NCBI GenBank assembly: GCA_031286325.1
Contig: JAITUT010000046.1
Location: forward strand, 1-54,857
DNA from: Helicobacteraceae bacterium
GTDB lineage: Bacteria; Campylobacterota; Campylobacteria; Campylobacterales; SZUA-545
Reading direction: 5' to 3'
Length of the DNA stretch: 54,857 nucleotides
The position numbers and the translations under genes were made by a program. Shown here piece after piece: positions 44,928-53,925 of this stretch. The notes beneath the pieces were generated by a model. It was given only the letters and a program-made list of their open reading frames with translations. It had not been told where the DNA came from and searched no databases. Position 1 is the first letter of the stretch; every line of letters begins with the position of its first letter.

Positions 44928-47275
44928 AACTCCTCCAAATTCAGCATTTCGTCTATGTTAATAATACTCACCATTTCGCCGTCAATTTGCGCCAAACCCT
45001 CTAAATACCGCGCCTCTAAACCGCCGCCGATGTCAATCGGGCGGCACATATCGGAGGATTTTAGAAGAGCTATCGTCTCAATGCTATCAACGGCGATCGC
45101 CATTAAGCGATCGTTGGGGAATTTCAGCGCGATAATTATCGTCTCTTCGTCATAAACCACGCCGAGTTTTGAGAATTTCAGGCGAAAATCTATAATAGGC
45201 GTTACTTCGCCGCGCAAATTTATTACGCCCAAAATCCACGGCGGCGAAAATGGCAGCGGCGTGATCTGCGATTGGTAGGTTACGATCTTGCTCACGCGCT
45301 TTAACAACGCGCCGTATGGCAAGCCGAACATTCTGAATATCAGATATTCTTCGGCTTCTTTGCTTTGGGGGCGTTTGGCGGCGGCGCGCGGCGTAATTTG
45401 CGCGGTTAAATTCGCGCTCAACGCGGCTTTTGAACGCGATTCGCGCTCCTTTTCGGCGAGACCTATCGGATCGAGAATTAGCACGATCGCGCCGTCTCCT
45501 TGCACGGTCGCGCCGCCTACGCCCATCGCGCGGCGAAAGTTTTTTTCAAGCGATTTGACCACGACTTGCCGCTGCGCGCCGAAACTATCCACAAAGAGCG
45601 CGATCTTTTCGCTTCCCGATCTAGCGACAATGATCATTCCGCGCGAAATTCTCGTATGTCGCGGCTTGATACCGAATAACGCGTGCAGCTCCACGATCGG
45701 GATAATTTCGTTGCGCAGCATTAAATACATCCGCGATCCATCGCCGTTGGTTTGAATCATTGAATCTTTAGGCTGCAGCGATTCGGCGACTAAGGCAAGC
45801 GGCAAAATGAACTCGCGATCACCTACGCTCACGGCGAGCCCGTCTAAGATCGCCAGCGTGAGCGGCAGAGCGATTGAGATCGTAGTGCCAGCCCCCTCGC
45901 GCGATCTCACGCGGGCGAAGCCCCCGAGTTTAGCGATGTTGCTGCGCACTACGTCCATTCCCACGCCGCGCCCAGAAATATCCGTAACTTTTTGCGCCGT
46001 TGTGAGCCCCGCCGCGAAGATCAGATCGTTTTTTTCGTCTTCGCTCATTTTGGCGGCGATTTCGGCGGTGATAATGCCCTTTTCTATAGCTTTTTTCACG
46101 ACTTTAGCGGCGTTGATCCCGCGCCCGTCGTCGCTGATATTTATTACGATCTGCCCGTTTTCTTGCGCCGCTTCGATTTTGATCGTGGCGGTTAAATCTT
46201 TGCCTGATTTTTCGCGCGCATCCTCGCTCTCAACGCCGTGATCTATCGCGTTGCGGATTATGTGATTTAACGGATCGATAAGCCCTTCTATCATCACTTT
46301 ATCTATTTCCACCGAGCCGCCCACGGAGATAAACCGCGCTTTTTTGTCAAGTTTTTTGGACAAGTCGCGCACCATTTTCGGCAACTTCGCGTAGATGTGA
46401 TCAAGCGGCACCATTCTGACAGCCATTACCGCGTCTTGCAATTCGCGAATGTGGCGCGTAAGCTGCGCTAATCGCTCCTCCAACTCGCCGCGCGATTCGC
46501 GATCGGATAAAGTCTCGGCGAATTTGTGGAGCGTGGAGTTTGTGATCACAAGTTCGCCGACTCTGTTTAACAGGCGATCGATTTTCTCCAAATCAACTTT
46601 GATCGCGCCGGTTTGTAACTCTTTTTTGGGGTCGACGTTTTCGTTGCGCGGGAGTTCGGCGCGGTTTTCAACAGATTTTTCGGCGGGTTTTTCAAGCGGT
46701 TTTTCAGCGGGTTTTTCAGGCGTCTTTTGCGCCTCGGCGATCATTTCTGGAGTAAAGAGCATAAAGCCGTCGTCCGCGCCTTTTTCAGCTCGGTTAAAAT
46801 CCTCGATCATTTCAGGAGTAAAGAGCATAAATCCGTCATTAGCGGCGGGCGCGGAAATTGACGTTTGAACGGACGTTTGATCGGCGTTTTCGCCGGCAAA
46901 TTCGGCGATTTTCTTCTCTAATAACGCAATTTTTTGGTTAAAGTCGTTTTCGTCTATCTCGGCTTTCGCCTCCAAGTCCAAAACCTCTTGCAAGCGATCT
47001 ACGTTGTCTAATAAAAAGCCCGCCATTCCGCGCTGGTAGGCGATCTTGTCATCGCGGAGCTGCGCTAAAAGGTTTTCTATTTTGTGCGCGTAACGGCTCA
47101 AATGGTCAAAATCCACGCTGCCGCCGCCGCCTTTGATCGTGTGGATCGCGCGGAAAAGTTCCGCCACATCGTATTTGTCCAGCGCGTCTTTTTCCTCCGC
47201 GACAAGTAACCGCTCATAAGCGTTTGCGAAAAGTTCGCCCGCCTCTTGAGCGAACAAAGCCTGATATTCCGTCAT
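44924..47275 (-). CDS. cheA: Chemotaxis histidine kinase CheA with an extra C-terminal CheW domain
   Basis: I use ATG 47275 ([21 protein letters not shown] site just ahead) rather than the longer frame, giving 783 residues. The phosphorylated residue is His45 in [14 protein letters not shown]. An Ala/Pro-rich linker (about 130-230) carries two copies of [11 protein letters not shown] (147-157, 169-179) and EKPAEKP repeats. Then come the dimerisation, HATPase ([28 protein letters not shown]) and CheW-like P5 domains, and a second CheW-like domain at the end. The classical P2 CheY-binding domain is missing. CheA receives signals from chemoreceptors and phosphorylates CheY. Confidence 0.93.
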   Translation of the reverse strand: MTEYQALFAQEAGELFANAYERLLVAEEKDALDKYDVAELFRAIHTIKGGGGSVDFDHLSRYAHKIENLLAQLRDDKIAYQRGMAGFLLDNVDRLQEVLDLEAKAEIDENDFNQKIALLEKKIAEFAGENADQTSVQTSISAPAANDGFMLFTPEMIEDFNRAEKGADDGFMLFTPEMIAEAQKTPEKPAEKPLEKPAEKSVENRAELPRNENVDPKKELQTGAIKVDLEKIDRLLNRVGELVITNSTLHKFAETLSDRESRGELEERLAQLTRHIRELQDAVMAVRMVPLDHIYAKLPKMVRDLSKKLDKKARFISVGGSVEIDKVMIEGLIDPLNHIIRNAIDHGVESEDAREKSGKDLTATIKIEAAQENGQIVINISDDGRGINAAKVVKKAIEKGIITAEIAAKMSEDEKNDLIFAAGLTTAQKVTDISGRGVGMDVVRSNIAKLGGFARVRSREGAGTTISIALPLTLAILDGLAVSVGDREFILPLALVAESLQPKDSMIQTNGDGSRMYLMLRNEIIPIVELHALFGIKPRHTRISRGMIIVARSGSEKIALFVDSFGAQRQVVVKSLEKNFRRAMGVGGATVQGDGAIVLILDPIGLAEKERESRSKAALSANLTAQITPRAAAKRPQSKEAEEYLIFRMFGLPYGALLKRVSKIVTYQSQITPLPFSPPWILGVINLRGEVTPIIDFRLKFSKLGVVYDEETIIIALKFPNDRLMAIAVDSIETIALLKSSDMCRPIDIGGGLEARYLEGLAQIDGEMVSIINIDEMLNLEEL
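46739..46837. repeat. Duplicated 33-bp unit inside the cheA linker
   Basis: A 33-base segment at 46739-46771 recurs at 46805-46837 with two mismatches, 66 bases (22 codons) apart. Each copy encodes the motif [11 protein letters not shown] in the linker of CheA. The strict sequence retention of this motif within a variable linker suggests a functional short peptide. Confidence 0.9.
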
Positions 47276-47364
47276 TCCCCGCTCCGTTTTTGTAAGTAAA
47301 GCAAAAATTATGCCGCGTGGAAAAAGGCTGATTTTTTGTATATTTCGCAATAAAAAGGACAAAT

Positions 47365-48702
47365 ATGAGATCAAATTGGTTAAAAGCGCGGGAAAACGAC
47401 CGTGTAAAAACGCAGATGTATTACGCGAAAAAGGGCGTGATTACGGAAGAAATGAACTTTGTCGCGGCTGATGAAAATTTAGAGCCTGAGCTCGTGCGAT
47501 CTGAGATCGCGCGCGGGCGGCTGATAATCCCAGCGAACATTAACCACGCGCGCCAAAAACCGATGGCGATAGGGATCGCGGCGCGTTGCAAAATTAACGC
47601 CAATATCGGCGCGAGCGCGCTTTCCAGCGATCCTGGAACTGAGGCGCAAAAGGCGTGCGTGAGCCTCAAATACGGCGCGGATACGATAATGGATTTGAGC
47701 GTCTGCGACAACACGGATTTAGTCCGCGCGGCGGTGCTTGCCGAGAGCGACGCGCCCGTTGGCACCGTGCCGATGTATCAGATCGTCCAAGAGGCGAAAA
47801 ATCAAGACCCGATGAATGTGAGCGTAGATGATATTTTGCGCGTTTTGGAGAAGCAGGCGAAACAAGGCGTGAGTTACTTTACGATCCACGCGGGATTTTT
47901 GCGGCGGCTTTTGCCTGCGGCGGCGAATCGCAAAATGGGCGTGGTTTCGCGCGGCGGATCGCTAATCGGCGCGTGGATGCAAGAGCGCAACGCGGAAAAT
48001 CCCTTTTATTCGGCGTTTGACGAGGTTTTGGAAATTTGCCGCAAATACGATGCGAGTCTATCGCTGGGCGATAGCCTGCGACCCGGCTGTCTCGCGGACG
48101 CGAGCGACGAGGCGCAGCTTGAAGAGCTGAAAGTTTTGGGCGATTTGACGCTTCGCGCGTGGGATCGCGATGTGCAAGTGATGATTGAAGGACCCGGGCA
48201 CATTCCGCTAAATCAGATCGAATACAATATGAAAGTTCAACGCCGCTACTGCCACGAAGCTCCCTTTTATGTGCTGGGACCGCTTGTAACGGACATCGGC
48301 GCGGGCTACGATCATATAGGCAGCGCGATAGGCGCGGCGCTGGCGGGAATGTACGGCGCGGCGATGCTCTGTTATGTTACGCCGAAGGAGCATTTGGGAC
48401 TGCCGAACGCAAATGACGTGCGCGAGGGAATTATCGCTTATAAGATCGCGGCGCACTCGGCGGATATCGCGCGGGGGCGGCGCGGCGCTCGCGTTCGCGA
48501 CGACGAGATGAGCGACGCGCGTTACGCTTTTGATTGGAATCGGCAATTTGAACTCGCGCTTGACGGCGATCGCGCGCGCGAATTTCACGACGAATCTCTG
48601 CCGCAAGATAAATTCAAAACTGCGGAATTTTGCTCAATGTGCGGACCTAAATTCTGCGCCTACAAAATCTCGCGCGCGATTACGGAGAATAGCGCGAAAT
48701 AA
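47365..48702 (+). CDS. thiC: Phosphomethylpyrimidine synthase ThiC
   Basis: The 445-residue radical-SAM enzyme starts [20 protein letters not shown]. The middle holds the catalytic fold with [14 protein letters not shown] and [15 protein letters not shown]. The end has [17 protein letters not shown], with the CxxCx4C cluster site that binds the [4Fe-4S] group. It makes HMP-phosphate from AIR in thiamin synthesis. It is divergent from cheA with a 90-base gap. I looked for a TPP riboswitch ahead of it but the gap is too short and no THI-box was found. Confidence 0.97.
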   Translation: MRSNWLKARENDRVKTQMYYAKKGVITEEMNFVAADENLEPELVRSEIARGRLIIPANINHARQKPMAIGIAARCKINANIGASALSSDPGTEAQKACVSLKYGADTIMDLSVCDNTDLVRAAVLAESDAPVGTVPMYQIVQEAKNQDPMNVSVDDILRVLEKQAKQGVSYFTIHAGFLRRLLPAAANRKMGVVSRGGSLIGAWMQERNAENPFYSAFDEVLEICRKYDASLSLGDSLRPGCLADASDEAQLEELKVLGDLTLRAWDRDVQVMIEGPGHIPLNQIEYNMKVQRRYCHEAPFYVLGPLVTDIGAGYDHIGSAIGAALAGMYGAAMLCYVTPKEHLGLPNANDVREGIIAYKIAAHSADIARGRRGARVRDDEMSDARYAFDWNRQFELALDGDRAREFHDESLPQDKFKTAEFCSMCGPKFCAYKISRAITENSAK

Positions 48703-48881
48703 TCAGGCGATCACTATTTTATTTTGATTTACTCTCTCGTTAGGCGATCTGCGGATCGCCGCGAGCGATATATTTGGCGTTAGGGAACGCGTGAAAAGCC
48801 GCCGATCTGGGCTATGCGGAATTATCTAACAACTTTTTTGCTAAATTAAATTTAACGGAATTTGACGAGGAGTTAAACGCG

Positions 48882-49982
48882 ATGAATAACGATCTATATA
48901 TGCGCCTTGCTCTGGACGAGGCGTGGCGTTTTCAACTCCTCGCATATCCCAATCCCGCTGTGGGCGCGGTATTGCTCGACGCGAACGGTAAAATTTTGTC
49001 GATCGCCGCGCACGAAAAGTCGGGCGAAGCGCACGCCGAAGTTTTGGCGCTATACCGCGCGTTTACCGCCGCGAAAGGCGAAGCGCCAAACCCGCCTAAA
49101 ACCTCCGCTGAAATTCACGGCTTTTTGCGCTCAAACCACAACGGATTTTTCGCGGACGCGACGTTATATTGCTCATTAGAGCCCTGCAACGCAGAGGGCA
49201 AAACGCCCTCTTGCGCCGCTTTGATCGCGGATTTGAGCGTATCAAGGGTCGTCTTTGCGGCGCGCGACACTACCGATAAAATGAAAGGCGGCGGCGAATA
49301 TCTGAAATCTCGCGGCGTTGAGGTAGAGGGCGGCTGCTTAGAAAGCGAGGGCGAAAAGTTGCTCGCGCCGTTTAGGATTTGGCAAAAAAAGCCGTTTGTG
49401 TTGTTCAAACAAGCAATCAGGCTTGACGGCTCCATAGACGGCGGGATTATCAGCTGCCACGAAGCGCTTGACGAGACGCATAAATTGCGCTCCGTTTGCG
49501 ACTTGCTTTTGATCGGCGGCGCTTCAGTCCGCGCGGATAGACCCACGCTGGACGCGAGGCGTACAGGCGGCAAAGCCCCCGATGTGCTGATACTTTCAAG
49601 AAACAAAGACGAGATCGCGGCGAAAACCGCAATGGCTGAAAGCGTCTTTATGGACAATAACGACATTCTAAATGGCAACGTCGTTAGGAACTTGACGGGC
49701 AATCTCTTTGATAAAAATATTCCGCTATTTTCCGTCCCGAACCGTAAAGTTATGGTCGCGAATTTAGGCGAGTTGGAGCGGCATTTGCGCGGTTTTACGC
49801 TCGTAGAGGGCGGCGCGGAAATGTTTAATCTCATTTACGATCATATAGATTGGTGTCTTTTTTACCAAAGCGCGGCTCTAACAGGCGGCGAAAAGCGCGT
49901 AAAGTCCGATCGCCCGCTTGAACTTCTCCGCGCCGAAAAATTCCACTCTAATACAAAATTATGGTTTGAAACAAAACGCTAG
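48882..49982 (+). CDS. ribD: Bifunctional riboflavin deaminase/reductase
   Basis: The 366-residue protein has an N-terminal deaminase domain with the zinc motifs AHAEVLAL and CSLEPCNAEGKTPSC, and a C-terminal reductase domain from about residue 170 (RLDGSIDGGIIS, LIGGASVRADRPTLDARR, LVEGGAEMFN). It performs two early steps of riboflavin synthesis. The N-terminal domain has a long insertion (about 55-85) relative to the usual form. A GAGGAG site lies ten bases upstream. No FMN riboswitch was recognised in the 179 bases before it, where a short GGCGATC/GATCGCC hairpin is seen. The strong terminator at 50147 closes the transcript. Confidence 0.93.
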   Translation: MNNDLYMRLALDEAWRFQLLAYPNPAVGAVLLDANGKILSIAAHEKSGEAHAEVLALYRAFTAAKGEAPNPPKTSAEIHGFLRSNHNGFFADATLYCSLEPCNAEGKTPSCAALIADLSVSRVVFAARDTTDKMKGGGEYLKSRGVEVEGGCLESEGEKLLAPFRIWQKKPFVLFKQAIRLDGSIDGGIISCHEALDETHKLRSVCDLLLIGGASVRADRPTLDARRTGGKAPDVLILSRNKDEIAAKTAMAESVFMDNNDILNGNVVRNLTGNLFDKNIPLFSVPNRKVMVANLGELERHLRGFTLVEGGAEMFNLIYDHIDWCLFYQSAALTGGEKRVKSDRPLELLRAEKFHSNTKLWFETKR

Positions 49983-50146
49983 ATTACAATCTATTAACGG
50001 GAGTTTAACGCGCATTTTAATTTTGGCGCTTTTGCTGGTATTTTTACTTGCGCGGCGGAAAATTCCGCGAAGCCGCGCGCGAGCGCGATTTTACGCGATA
50101 ACCGACCGCAAGAATAACGTTAAGGAAATAGAACGTCACGGGTTTT

Positions 50147-50179
50147 AAGTAATGCGCAAAATTTGCGCATTACTTTTTT
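50147..50179 (+). terminator. Rho-independent terminator of ribD
   Basis: A near-perfect hairpin (AAGTAATGCGCAAA with TTTGCGCATTACTT around a one-base centre, so in practice a slightly shorter stem) is followed by a run of six Ts. It lies 165 bases behind the ribD stop. The stretch between (49983-50146) has an open frame continuing from the ribD end region but no real start or function that I can support. The terminator also isolates the minus-strand cassette that begins after it. Confidence 0.9.
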
Positions 50180-50234
50180 CGTTTCAAGACTTATCCCAAA
50201 CTAAGCCCTTTTTGCCTCTTAATAATCGGCGAGC

Positions 50235-50348
50235 TTAATCGGGAGCAAACACGCCGCGATCTTTAAGGTGCTGGAGGTAAAATAGCCCCAACGCGATCGC
50301 CCCCATTACGCTCATCGCTATTGTTAAGCCGCTCCAATCCATTTGCAT
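50235..50348 (-). CDS. Small single-helix membrane protein (37 aa)
   Basis: Translated by hand from ATG 50348, with an AAGGAG site eight bases upstream; TAA at 50235-50237. The protein begins MQMDWSGLTIAMSVMGAIAL, giving one hydrophobic helix (about 7-25), then a hydrophilic tail (QHLKDRGVFAPD). It lies 30 bases downstream of the 35-aa gene. Its small size and strong site resemble phage coat-like or holin-like peptides, but no family was recognised. Stop-start spacing and orientation argue that it belongs to the cassette. Confidence 0.75.
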   Translation of the reverse strand: MQMDWSGLTIAMSVMGAIALGLFYLQHLKDRGVFAPD

Positions 50349-50378
50349 ATTAAGCTCCTTTTTTCGCGCCGCGCCGCT

Positions 50379-50486
50379 TTAAGCGGTTTTTATATCGCCG
50401 CTCTTTTGATCGGGCAAATGATCCGCGATCACTACAAACAAAAAGATAGTTAATCCAAACACGGCAACAGCAATCCAAGCTCCCAT
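50379..50486 (-). CDS. Small single-helix membrane protein (35 aa)
   Basis: Translated by hand from ATG 50486, only two bases after the stop of the 71-aa gene. The ribosome-binding site AGGGGGT lies in the last codons of that gene, so translation is probably coupled. The product begins MGAWIAVAVFGLTIFLFVVI, with one strong hydrophobic helix, and ends in ADHLPDQKSGDIKTA. No family was recognised. Similar in size and topology to the other short cassette proteins. Confidence 0.75.
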   Translation of the reverse strand: MGAWIAVAVFGLTIFLFVVIADHLPDQKSGDIKTA

Positions 50487-50488
50487 TT

Positions 50489-50704
50489 TTACCCCCTATT
50501 TTTGATTTTAAGCCAAAATGCGCCGAGCCAAAAAATAATGTCCAGCGCAACCCCCGCGTTACTTTGAAAAAGACCGATCGCTAAAGTCGCGACGGATAAT
50601 TGCGAAAAATACCCCGCGATCCACTCTTTGATCGGTTCTTCTTTGATTAGCCTTGCCAATACTATAACCCGCGATTTAACGCGAAATAATAACGCTTTAA
50701 TCAT
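50489..50704 (-). CDS. Small membrane-associated protein (71 aa)
   Basis: The frame is longer, but ATG 50704 behind a GGGGGCGGT site is the best start, giving 71 residues beginning MIKALLFRVKSRVIVLARLI. A basic, amphipathic N-terminal half leads to two hydrophobic stretches near the C-terminus (about 30-47 and 48-66), ending in FWLKIKNRG. The Lys/Arg-rich front and hydrophobic back recall phage membrane or coat-like proteins, but I cannot assign a family. It is followed by the 35-aa gene. Confidence 0.7.
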   Translation of the reverse strand: MIKALLFRVKSRVIVLARLIKEEPIKEWIAGYFSQLSVATLAIGLFQSNAGVALDIIFWLGAFWLKIKNRG

Positions 50705-50770
50705 ACCGCCCCCGTTCTTACAATATCCTTTAATGGCTTTTGCTTTATAATAATAAGGCACATATAGTGA

Positions 50771-50810
50771 TCGCGCGGCTTATTTCTCCTCATAAGAAAC
50801 GCGCGATCGC
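50771..50810. other. GATC-rich inverted repeat between 51-aa and 71-aa genes
   Basis: GATCGCGCG (50771-50779) pairs with CGCGCGATC (50802-50810), with an inner CTTAT/ATAAG pair. The hairpin lies in the intergenic gap behind the 51-aa gene. No T-run follows, so it may be a processing or attenuation structure rather than a classical terminator. Confidence 0.7.
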
Positions 50811-50819
50811 GTTTTAGCG

Positions 50820-50975
50820 TTATTTTTGATTAAAAACGCTTCCTACAAAAAGGTAAAAAACTATAAAAGCGATCAATAACGGCGTACCGATAAAGATCAC
50901 TTTGGCGACCGCGTTAATACCGCCAAATAGAGCGGTAAAAAATAAAACTACCAAAACCAACTCGACAAGCCCCAT
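50820..50975 (-). CDS. Small two-helix membrane protein (51 aa)
   Basis: Translated by hand from ATG 50975, with an AAAGGA site ahead of it; stop TAA at 50820-50822. The product begins MGLVELVLVVLFFTALFGGI and carries two hydrophobic helices (about 3-19 and 26-43), ending in GSVFNQK. The charge pattern is low, as in phage membrane peptides or holins. No family was recognised. It follows the clamp-like gene after a strong GC hairpin. Confidence 0.75.
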   Translation of the reverse strand: MGLVELVLVVLFFTALFGGINAVAKVIFIGTPLLIAFIVFYLFVGSVFNQK

Positions 50976-51000
50976 TTTTTATCCTTTCCTTTTGACCGCG

Positions 51001-51023
51001 CCCCCGCCAAATATCGGCGGGGG
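51001..51023. other. Perfect GC-rich hairpin behind the clamp-like gene
   Basis: CCCCCGCC (51001-51008) pairs with GGCGGGGG (51016-51023) around a seven-base loop. It lies just downstream of the clamp-like gene on the minus strand. Read on the plus strand it is followed by TCTTTT. It may attenuate transcription into the 51-aa gene or protect the mRNA end. Confidence 0.75.
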
Positions 51024-51034
51024 TCTTTTGGCGT

Positions 51035-53329
51035 TTAAGCCGCCGATCTTATCGCCCTAGAAGCCGCTATGCGAGCGTAAATCCGCGCCGTTATTTCCGC
51101 GATTTTCGCTTCGGCTTCTTTTTGCGCTTCAGCCTCAGCCGTTTCTATTCGCTCAATCTCCGCGATCGTATCGGCGTTTATATCGCCGTTTTCAGCGCGT
51201 AATTTCGCGATCTTCTCTTGATATTCAGCCGCGATCGCGGTTTCGGCGAAGGCTTTATTCGCCGCCGTTAAAGCCTTAAAGCGCGTTTCTTTGCGGATCA
51301 AAGTCTGTCCCGTGCTTAATTCGCTCACAATCCACGCGCCGTCGCGATTTTGCCACACGACAAAATCTAACATCGGCAAAGCCTCAAATTGCGTAGCGTA
51401 TCCATAGCCAGCCATTTTCGTGCCAAAAGGCGCGACTATATAAGGACGTTTTTTATTTTCAAAAATCACCCCGCCCGATATTGCGGTAATATCGCGCAAT
51501 TTTCTCCTGCGATAATTCGCCATTTTAGGCGCGGCGATCGGCGCGATCGGCGTTTCATTCGCCGCTTCAGCCGCGATCGCCGTCTCCTCGATCGCCGCGC
51601 TTGTTTTAGCCGCGATCGGCGCGATCACATCGGCGATCTCCGTTTCTTGCTCCGCTGGCGTTTCGTCGTCGTAAATGCTATGGGAAGAGCACTCCGCGAT
51701 CACCGCCCAACCCCGATCTTTTGATCCGCCTACGATCGTATAATCCGATCGCGCTTTTGTCCCTTTTGCTTTTGCCGTTTCCATTGTTTGATCCTTTGTA
51801 TTTTGTGTTTCTACGATCGGCGTTTTATTTGTCGCCGCTTCAGCGGCGATCAGCGCGTCAATTTCGGCGAGCGTGTGTGTTTGCGCTATTTTAATAGCTC
51901 TCCGAACGCTTTTTTCAAATTTCACTTCTTCTGCGTTTTTCGCGGCGATCTTGCTACGCGATCTGGCGAGCTTTGCTTCCGCGATTTCAGCGAGTTTTGC
52001 TAACGGAATTTCTACCCGCGCGGCGATCGGCGTTTCAATCGCCGTTTTAGCCGCGATCTCCGTCTCCTCATTCGCCGCGCTTGTTTCAGCGACGATCGCC
52101 TCTTGCGTTTCATTCGCGATCGGCGCGATCGTCTCCTGCTCCGCTTTAATTTGCGCGGCTTCCTTTAATTCGCCATCGCTTAAAGCTTCCTCAACCTTGC
52201 GATCTTTGATCGTAATAGGCGAAAAAAGCATTTTATACGCCCAATTTGATAGCAAGATCGGTCTATAATTAGCGTCCGCGCTTATCTTTATTTTGCCCTC
52301 TACATTCGCCGCTTTCCAAAACTTGCGGACAAATTTCGCGTTTAACCATAATTCGCGCGGCAAACGTCCGCTTTTCGCTGTTATGCCCGTCGCCGCGCCA
52401 TTTTCCGCGATCGCCTCATTCGCCGCGCGTATTTCGCCGTTTTGCGTATTCCACACGATCTCGTTACTCGCCAAATCCGCCGTAGTCGCCACAAATTCGC
52501 GACCGTAAAATTCGCCCGTAGCTTTCCATTCCGACGGGAACAACCCTTTCCAATTCGGATATTCCTCGTTATAACGCGAAAATACCCAGCCCGTCGATTC
52601 TATTAAATCAATTTGCGCCGCGCCGTTATTGCCAAGCCATAATAAATGCCGCTTGCTACTCCCTATCGCCGCTTTAATTGCGTTAATAGGCAGTAAAACG
52701 GGGAATTTATCGACTTCGCAATCCGTTAAACCATTCAAAACCGTAGCCTTATCGCACAAGCGGTTAATCATTCCGCACGGAGCTGAAAACGCGACCAAAG
52801 ATAACCCGCCGTCTAAATCGCGATCAACCGCGATCGCCCTTAATCCGAGCCGCTCCGCTTTTGGATCAATAAAGGGCGCGAGGGTTTTGAATTTATTGTG
52901 AAAATGCGCGTTAGGTATATTTACGCGCCCTACAATATCCGCGCGAATTTCGCGAATTTCGCCCTCAAGGTACGATTCGTTTTCTCTTTCAAAGGCGATT
53001 TTAATCTCGCCCGCGCTAAAAATTAGGCGACCGTCTGAAATTTCAAGCGTTACGTTATACGCGGTTTTCATAAGAGGTTCAAGCTTTTTCGCTATTTCGC
53101 CGCTACTTTCCAAGAGCGACGCTATTTGCTCCGCTTTAATAACGCACTCTTTACCGCCGCCGATCGCGTCGAAAAGCTCAAAAACCGCGATCGCCTTGTT
53201 ATGCATACCGATCGCGATCGCCGCGCCATAATGCTCGGTAATAGGGTTAATTAGCTCAACCCGCCCGTGTTTTTCCTGCTTCATAACGGCTAAAGCCGCT
53301 TTTAAGTCTTTTTTGGATATGCTCCACAT
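51035..53329 (-). CDS. Sliding-clamp-like protein fused to a low-complexity linker and C-terminal domain
   Basis: This 764-residue protein starts at ATG 53329 behind AGGATAGGAA. Residues 1-372 show a DnaN-like three-domain pattern: the LAPFID and LGLRAIAVDRDLDGG region (150-175), VLLPINAIKAAIG (211-223), YNEEYPNWKGLFPSEW (253-268), LWLNAKFVRKFWKA (327-340) and RPILLSNWAYKMLFSPI (356-372). Residues about 373-600 are an Ala/Glu/Ile-rich linker with internal duplications. Residues 603-690 form a separate domain with DFVVWQNRDGAWIVSELSTG, then a charged coiled coil. If the clamp match is right, it may be a mobile-element processivity factor. The chromosomal dnaN is not in this window. The assignment rests on motif order, not a database search. 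Confidence 0.65.
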   Translation of the reverse strand: MWSISKKDLKAALAVMKQEKHGRVELINPITEHYGAAIAIGMHNKAIAVFELFDAIGGGKECVIKAEQIASLLESSGEIAKKLEPLMKTAYNVTLEISDGRLIFSAGEIKIAFERENESYLEGEIREIRADIVGRVNIPNAHFHNKFKTLAPFIDPKAERLGLRAIAVDRDLDGGLSLVAFSAPCGMINRLCDKATVLNGLTDCEVDKFPVLLPINAIKAAIGSSKRHLLWLGNNGAAQIDLIESTGWVFSRYNEEYPNWKGLFPSEWKATGEFYGREFVATTADLASNEIVWNTQNGEIRAANEAIAENGAATGITAKSGRLPRELWLNAKFVRKFWKAANVEGKIKISADANYRPILLSNWAYKMLFSPITIKDRKVEEALSDGELKEAAQIKAEQETIAPIANETQEAIVAETSAANEETEIAAKTAIETPIAARVEIPLAKLAEIAEAKLARSRSKIAAKNAEEVKFEKSVRRAIKIAQTHTLAEIDALIAAEAATNKTPIVETQNTKDQTMETAKAKGTKARSDYTIVGGSKDRGWAVIAECSSHSIYDDETPAEQETEIADVIAPIAAKTSAAIEETAIAAEAANETPIAPIAAPKMANYRRRKLRDITAISGGVIFENKKRPYIVAPFGTKMAGYGYATQFEALPMLDFVVWQNRDGAWIVSELSTGQTLIRKETRFKALTAANKAFAETAIAAEYQEKIAKLRAENGDINADTIAEIERIETAEAEAQKEAEAKIAEITARIYARIAASRAIRSAA
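51543..52090. repeat. Internal direct repeat of the clamp-like gene linker
   Basis: The segment around 51543-51610 matches 52023-52090 without gaps, at about nine of ten bases, exactly 480 bases (160 codons) apart. Both encode the Ala/Glu/Ile-rich linker. The repeat suggests that the linker grew by internal duplication, and it may make this gene unstable in length. Confidence 0.8.
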
Positions 53330-53370
53330 TTCCTATCCTTTTATTTTGCGCCGTCTTTGGCGCGTTATTC

Positions 53371-53398
53371 GCGCGATCGTGTTAGCGCACAATCGCGC
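53371..53398. other. Imperfect inverted repeat between B2 and the clamp-like gene
   Basis: GCGCGATCGTG (53371-53381) pairs with CACAATCGCGC (53388-53398) with one mismatch around a six-base loop. It lies in the 97-base gap behind gene B2 and ahead of the clamp-like gene start. Confidence 0.65.
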
Positions 53399-53426
53399 GA
53401 TCTTATAGAGATAAATCCCAGCCGCT

Positions 53427-53537
53427 TTACTTAATTAAACCCTCTTGTCTGTCTAGTCGCTTACCAGCGTAAAAAACAACCGCCGATCCAATCAACACAA
53501 AGGCTAACATAGCCGCTAAAATAGAATAAACCAACAT
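53427..53537 (-). CDS. Small membrane protein B2 (36 aa)
   Basis: Translated by hand: ATG 53537 shares one base with the stop of gene A2 (TGATG), behind an AAAGGAGACGG site. The protein begins MLVYSILAAMLAFVLIGSAV and ends RQEGLIK after one hydrophobic helix. Gene B1 (53926-54036) has the same length, the same ribosome-binding sequence and the same GLIK ending, so A/B is a duplicated module. Function unknown. Confidence 0.78.
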   Translation of the reverse strand: MLVYSILAAMLAFVLIGSAVVFYAGKRLDRQEGLIK

Positions 53538-53794
53538 CACCGTCTCCTTTGCTCTATAGTGTAGGCTATCAGCCCCGCCGCTATCATAACAATAAAGCCT
53601 ATGATAATGGTAAAAGCGATCATTTTAACGCCAGCTTCTTTGCCTATATCTAGTAAAGCGGCGATAAAACCCGACCCCGCTAACCAAACGCCTAAACTTC
53701 CAAACAAAGTGAGGGCGATCGCCTCAAAACCCCTTAGCCTATTAAGCGCGGTATTATCGCGCCCTCGCTTATTATACGTCCACCTTAACGCCAT
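53537..53794 (-). CDS. Two-helix membrane protein A2 (85 aa)
   Basis: The protein has a basic N-terminal region (MALRWTYNKRGRDNT) and two hydrophobic helices (about 27-47 and 56-79) separated by DIGKEAGVKM, with a basic end (EQRRR). Gene A1 (54036-54290) is its paralogue: GSGFIA, LLxIGKEAG and KMIA are shared. Both have GAGGAGG sites and the same start context (TATATGGCG). Two-helix proteins with a short loop recall VirB2-like pilins or phage coat proteins, but no leader is visible. Confidence 0.82.
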   Translation of the reverse strand: MALRWTYNKRGRDNTALNRLRGFEAIALTLFGSLGVWLAGSGFIAALLDIGKEAGVKMIAFTIIIGFIVMIAAGLIAYTIEQRRR

Positions 53795-53845
53795 ATAGCC
53801 TCCTCTGTGCTATACTCACACGCGCGGGATATGCCCCGCCATATA

Positions 53846-53885
53846 GCGGCGATCTTTGATCCAGCAAGATCGCAAAGATCGCCGC
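53846..53885. other. Perfect 13-bp inverted repeat between the duplicated modules
   Basis: GCGGCGATCTTTG (53846-53858) pairs with CAAAGATCGCCGC (53873-53885) around a 14-base loop. It lies between B1 and the region upstream of A2. No T-run follows on the minus strand, so it may be a regulatory or recombination site or a non-canonical terminator. Confidence 0.75.
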
Positions 53886-53925
53886 GCCTCAACTTAACGC
53901 TAGAGGTTGTTAAACCTCACCCGCC

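Noticed and set aside
47276-47364. TPP riboswitch ahead of thiC
   Set aside because: Only about 90 bases separate cheA and thiC, and no THI-box core sequence or pairing was found.
48703-48881. FMN riboswitch ahead of ribD
   Set aside because: The conserved RFN core is not visible. Only a short GGCGATC/GATCGCC hairpin is present, which is common in this genome.
49983-50146. A hydrophobic frame directly behind ribD
   Set aside because: It has a plausible membrane segment, but no independent start or ribosome-binding site, and it ends in low-complexity Arg-rich sequence. It is too weak to call.
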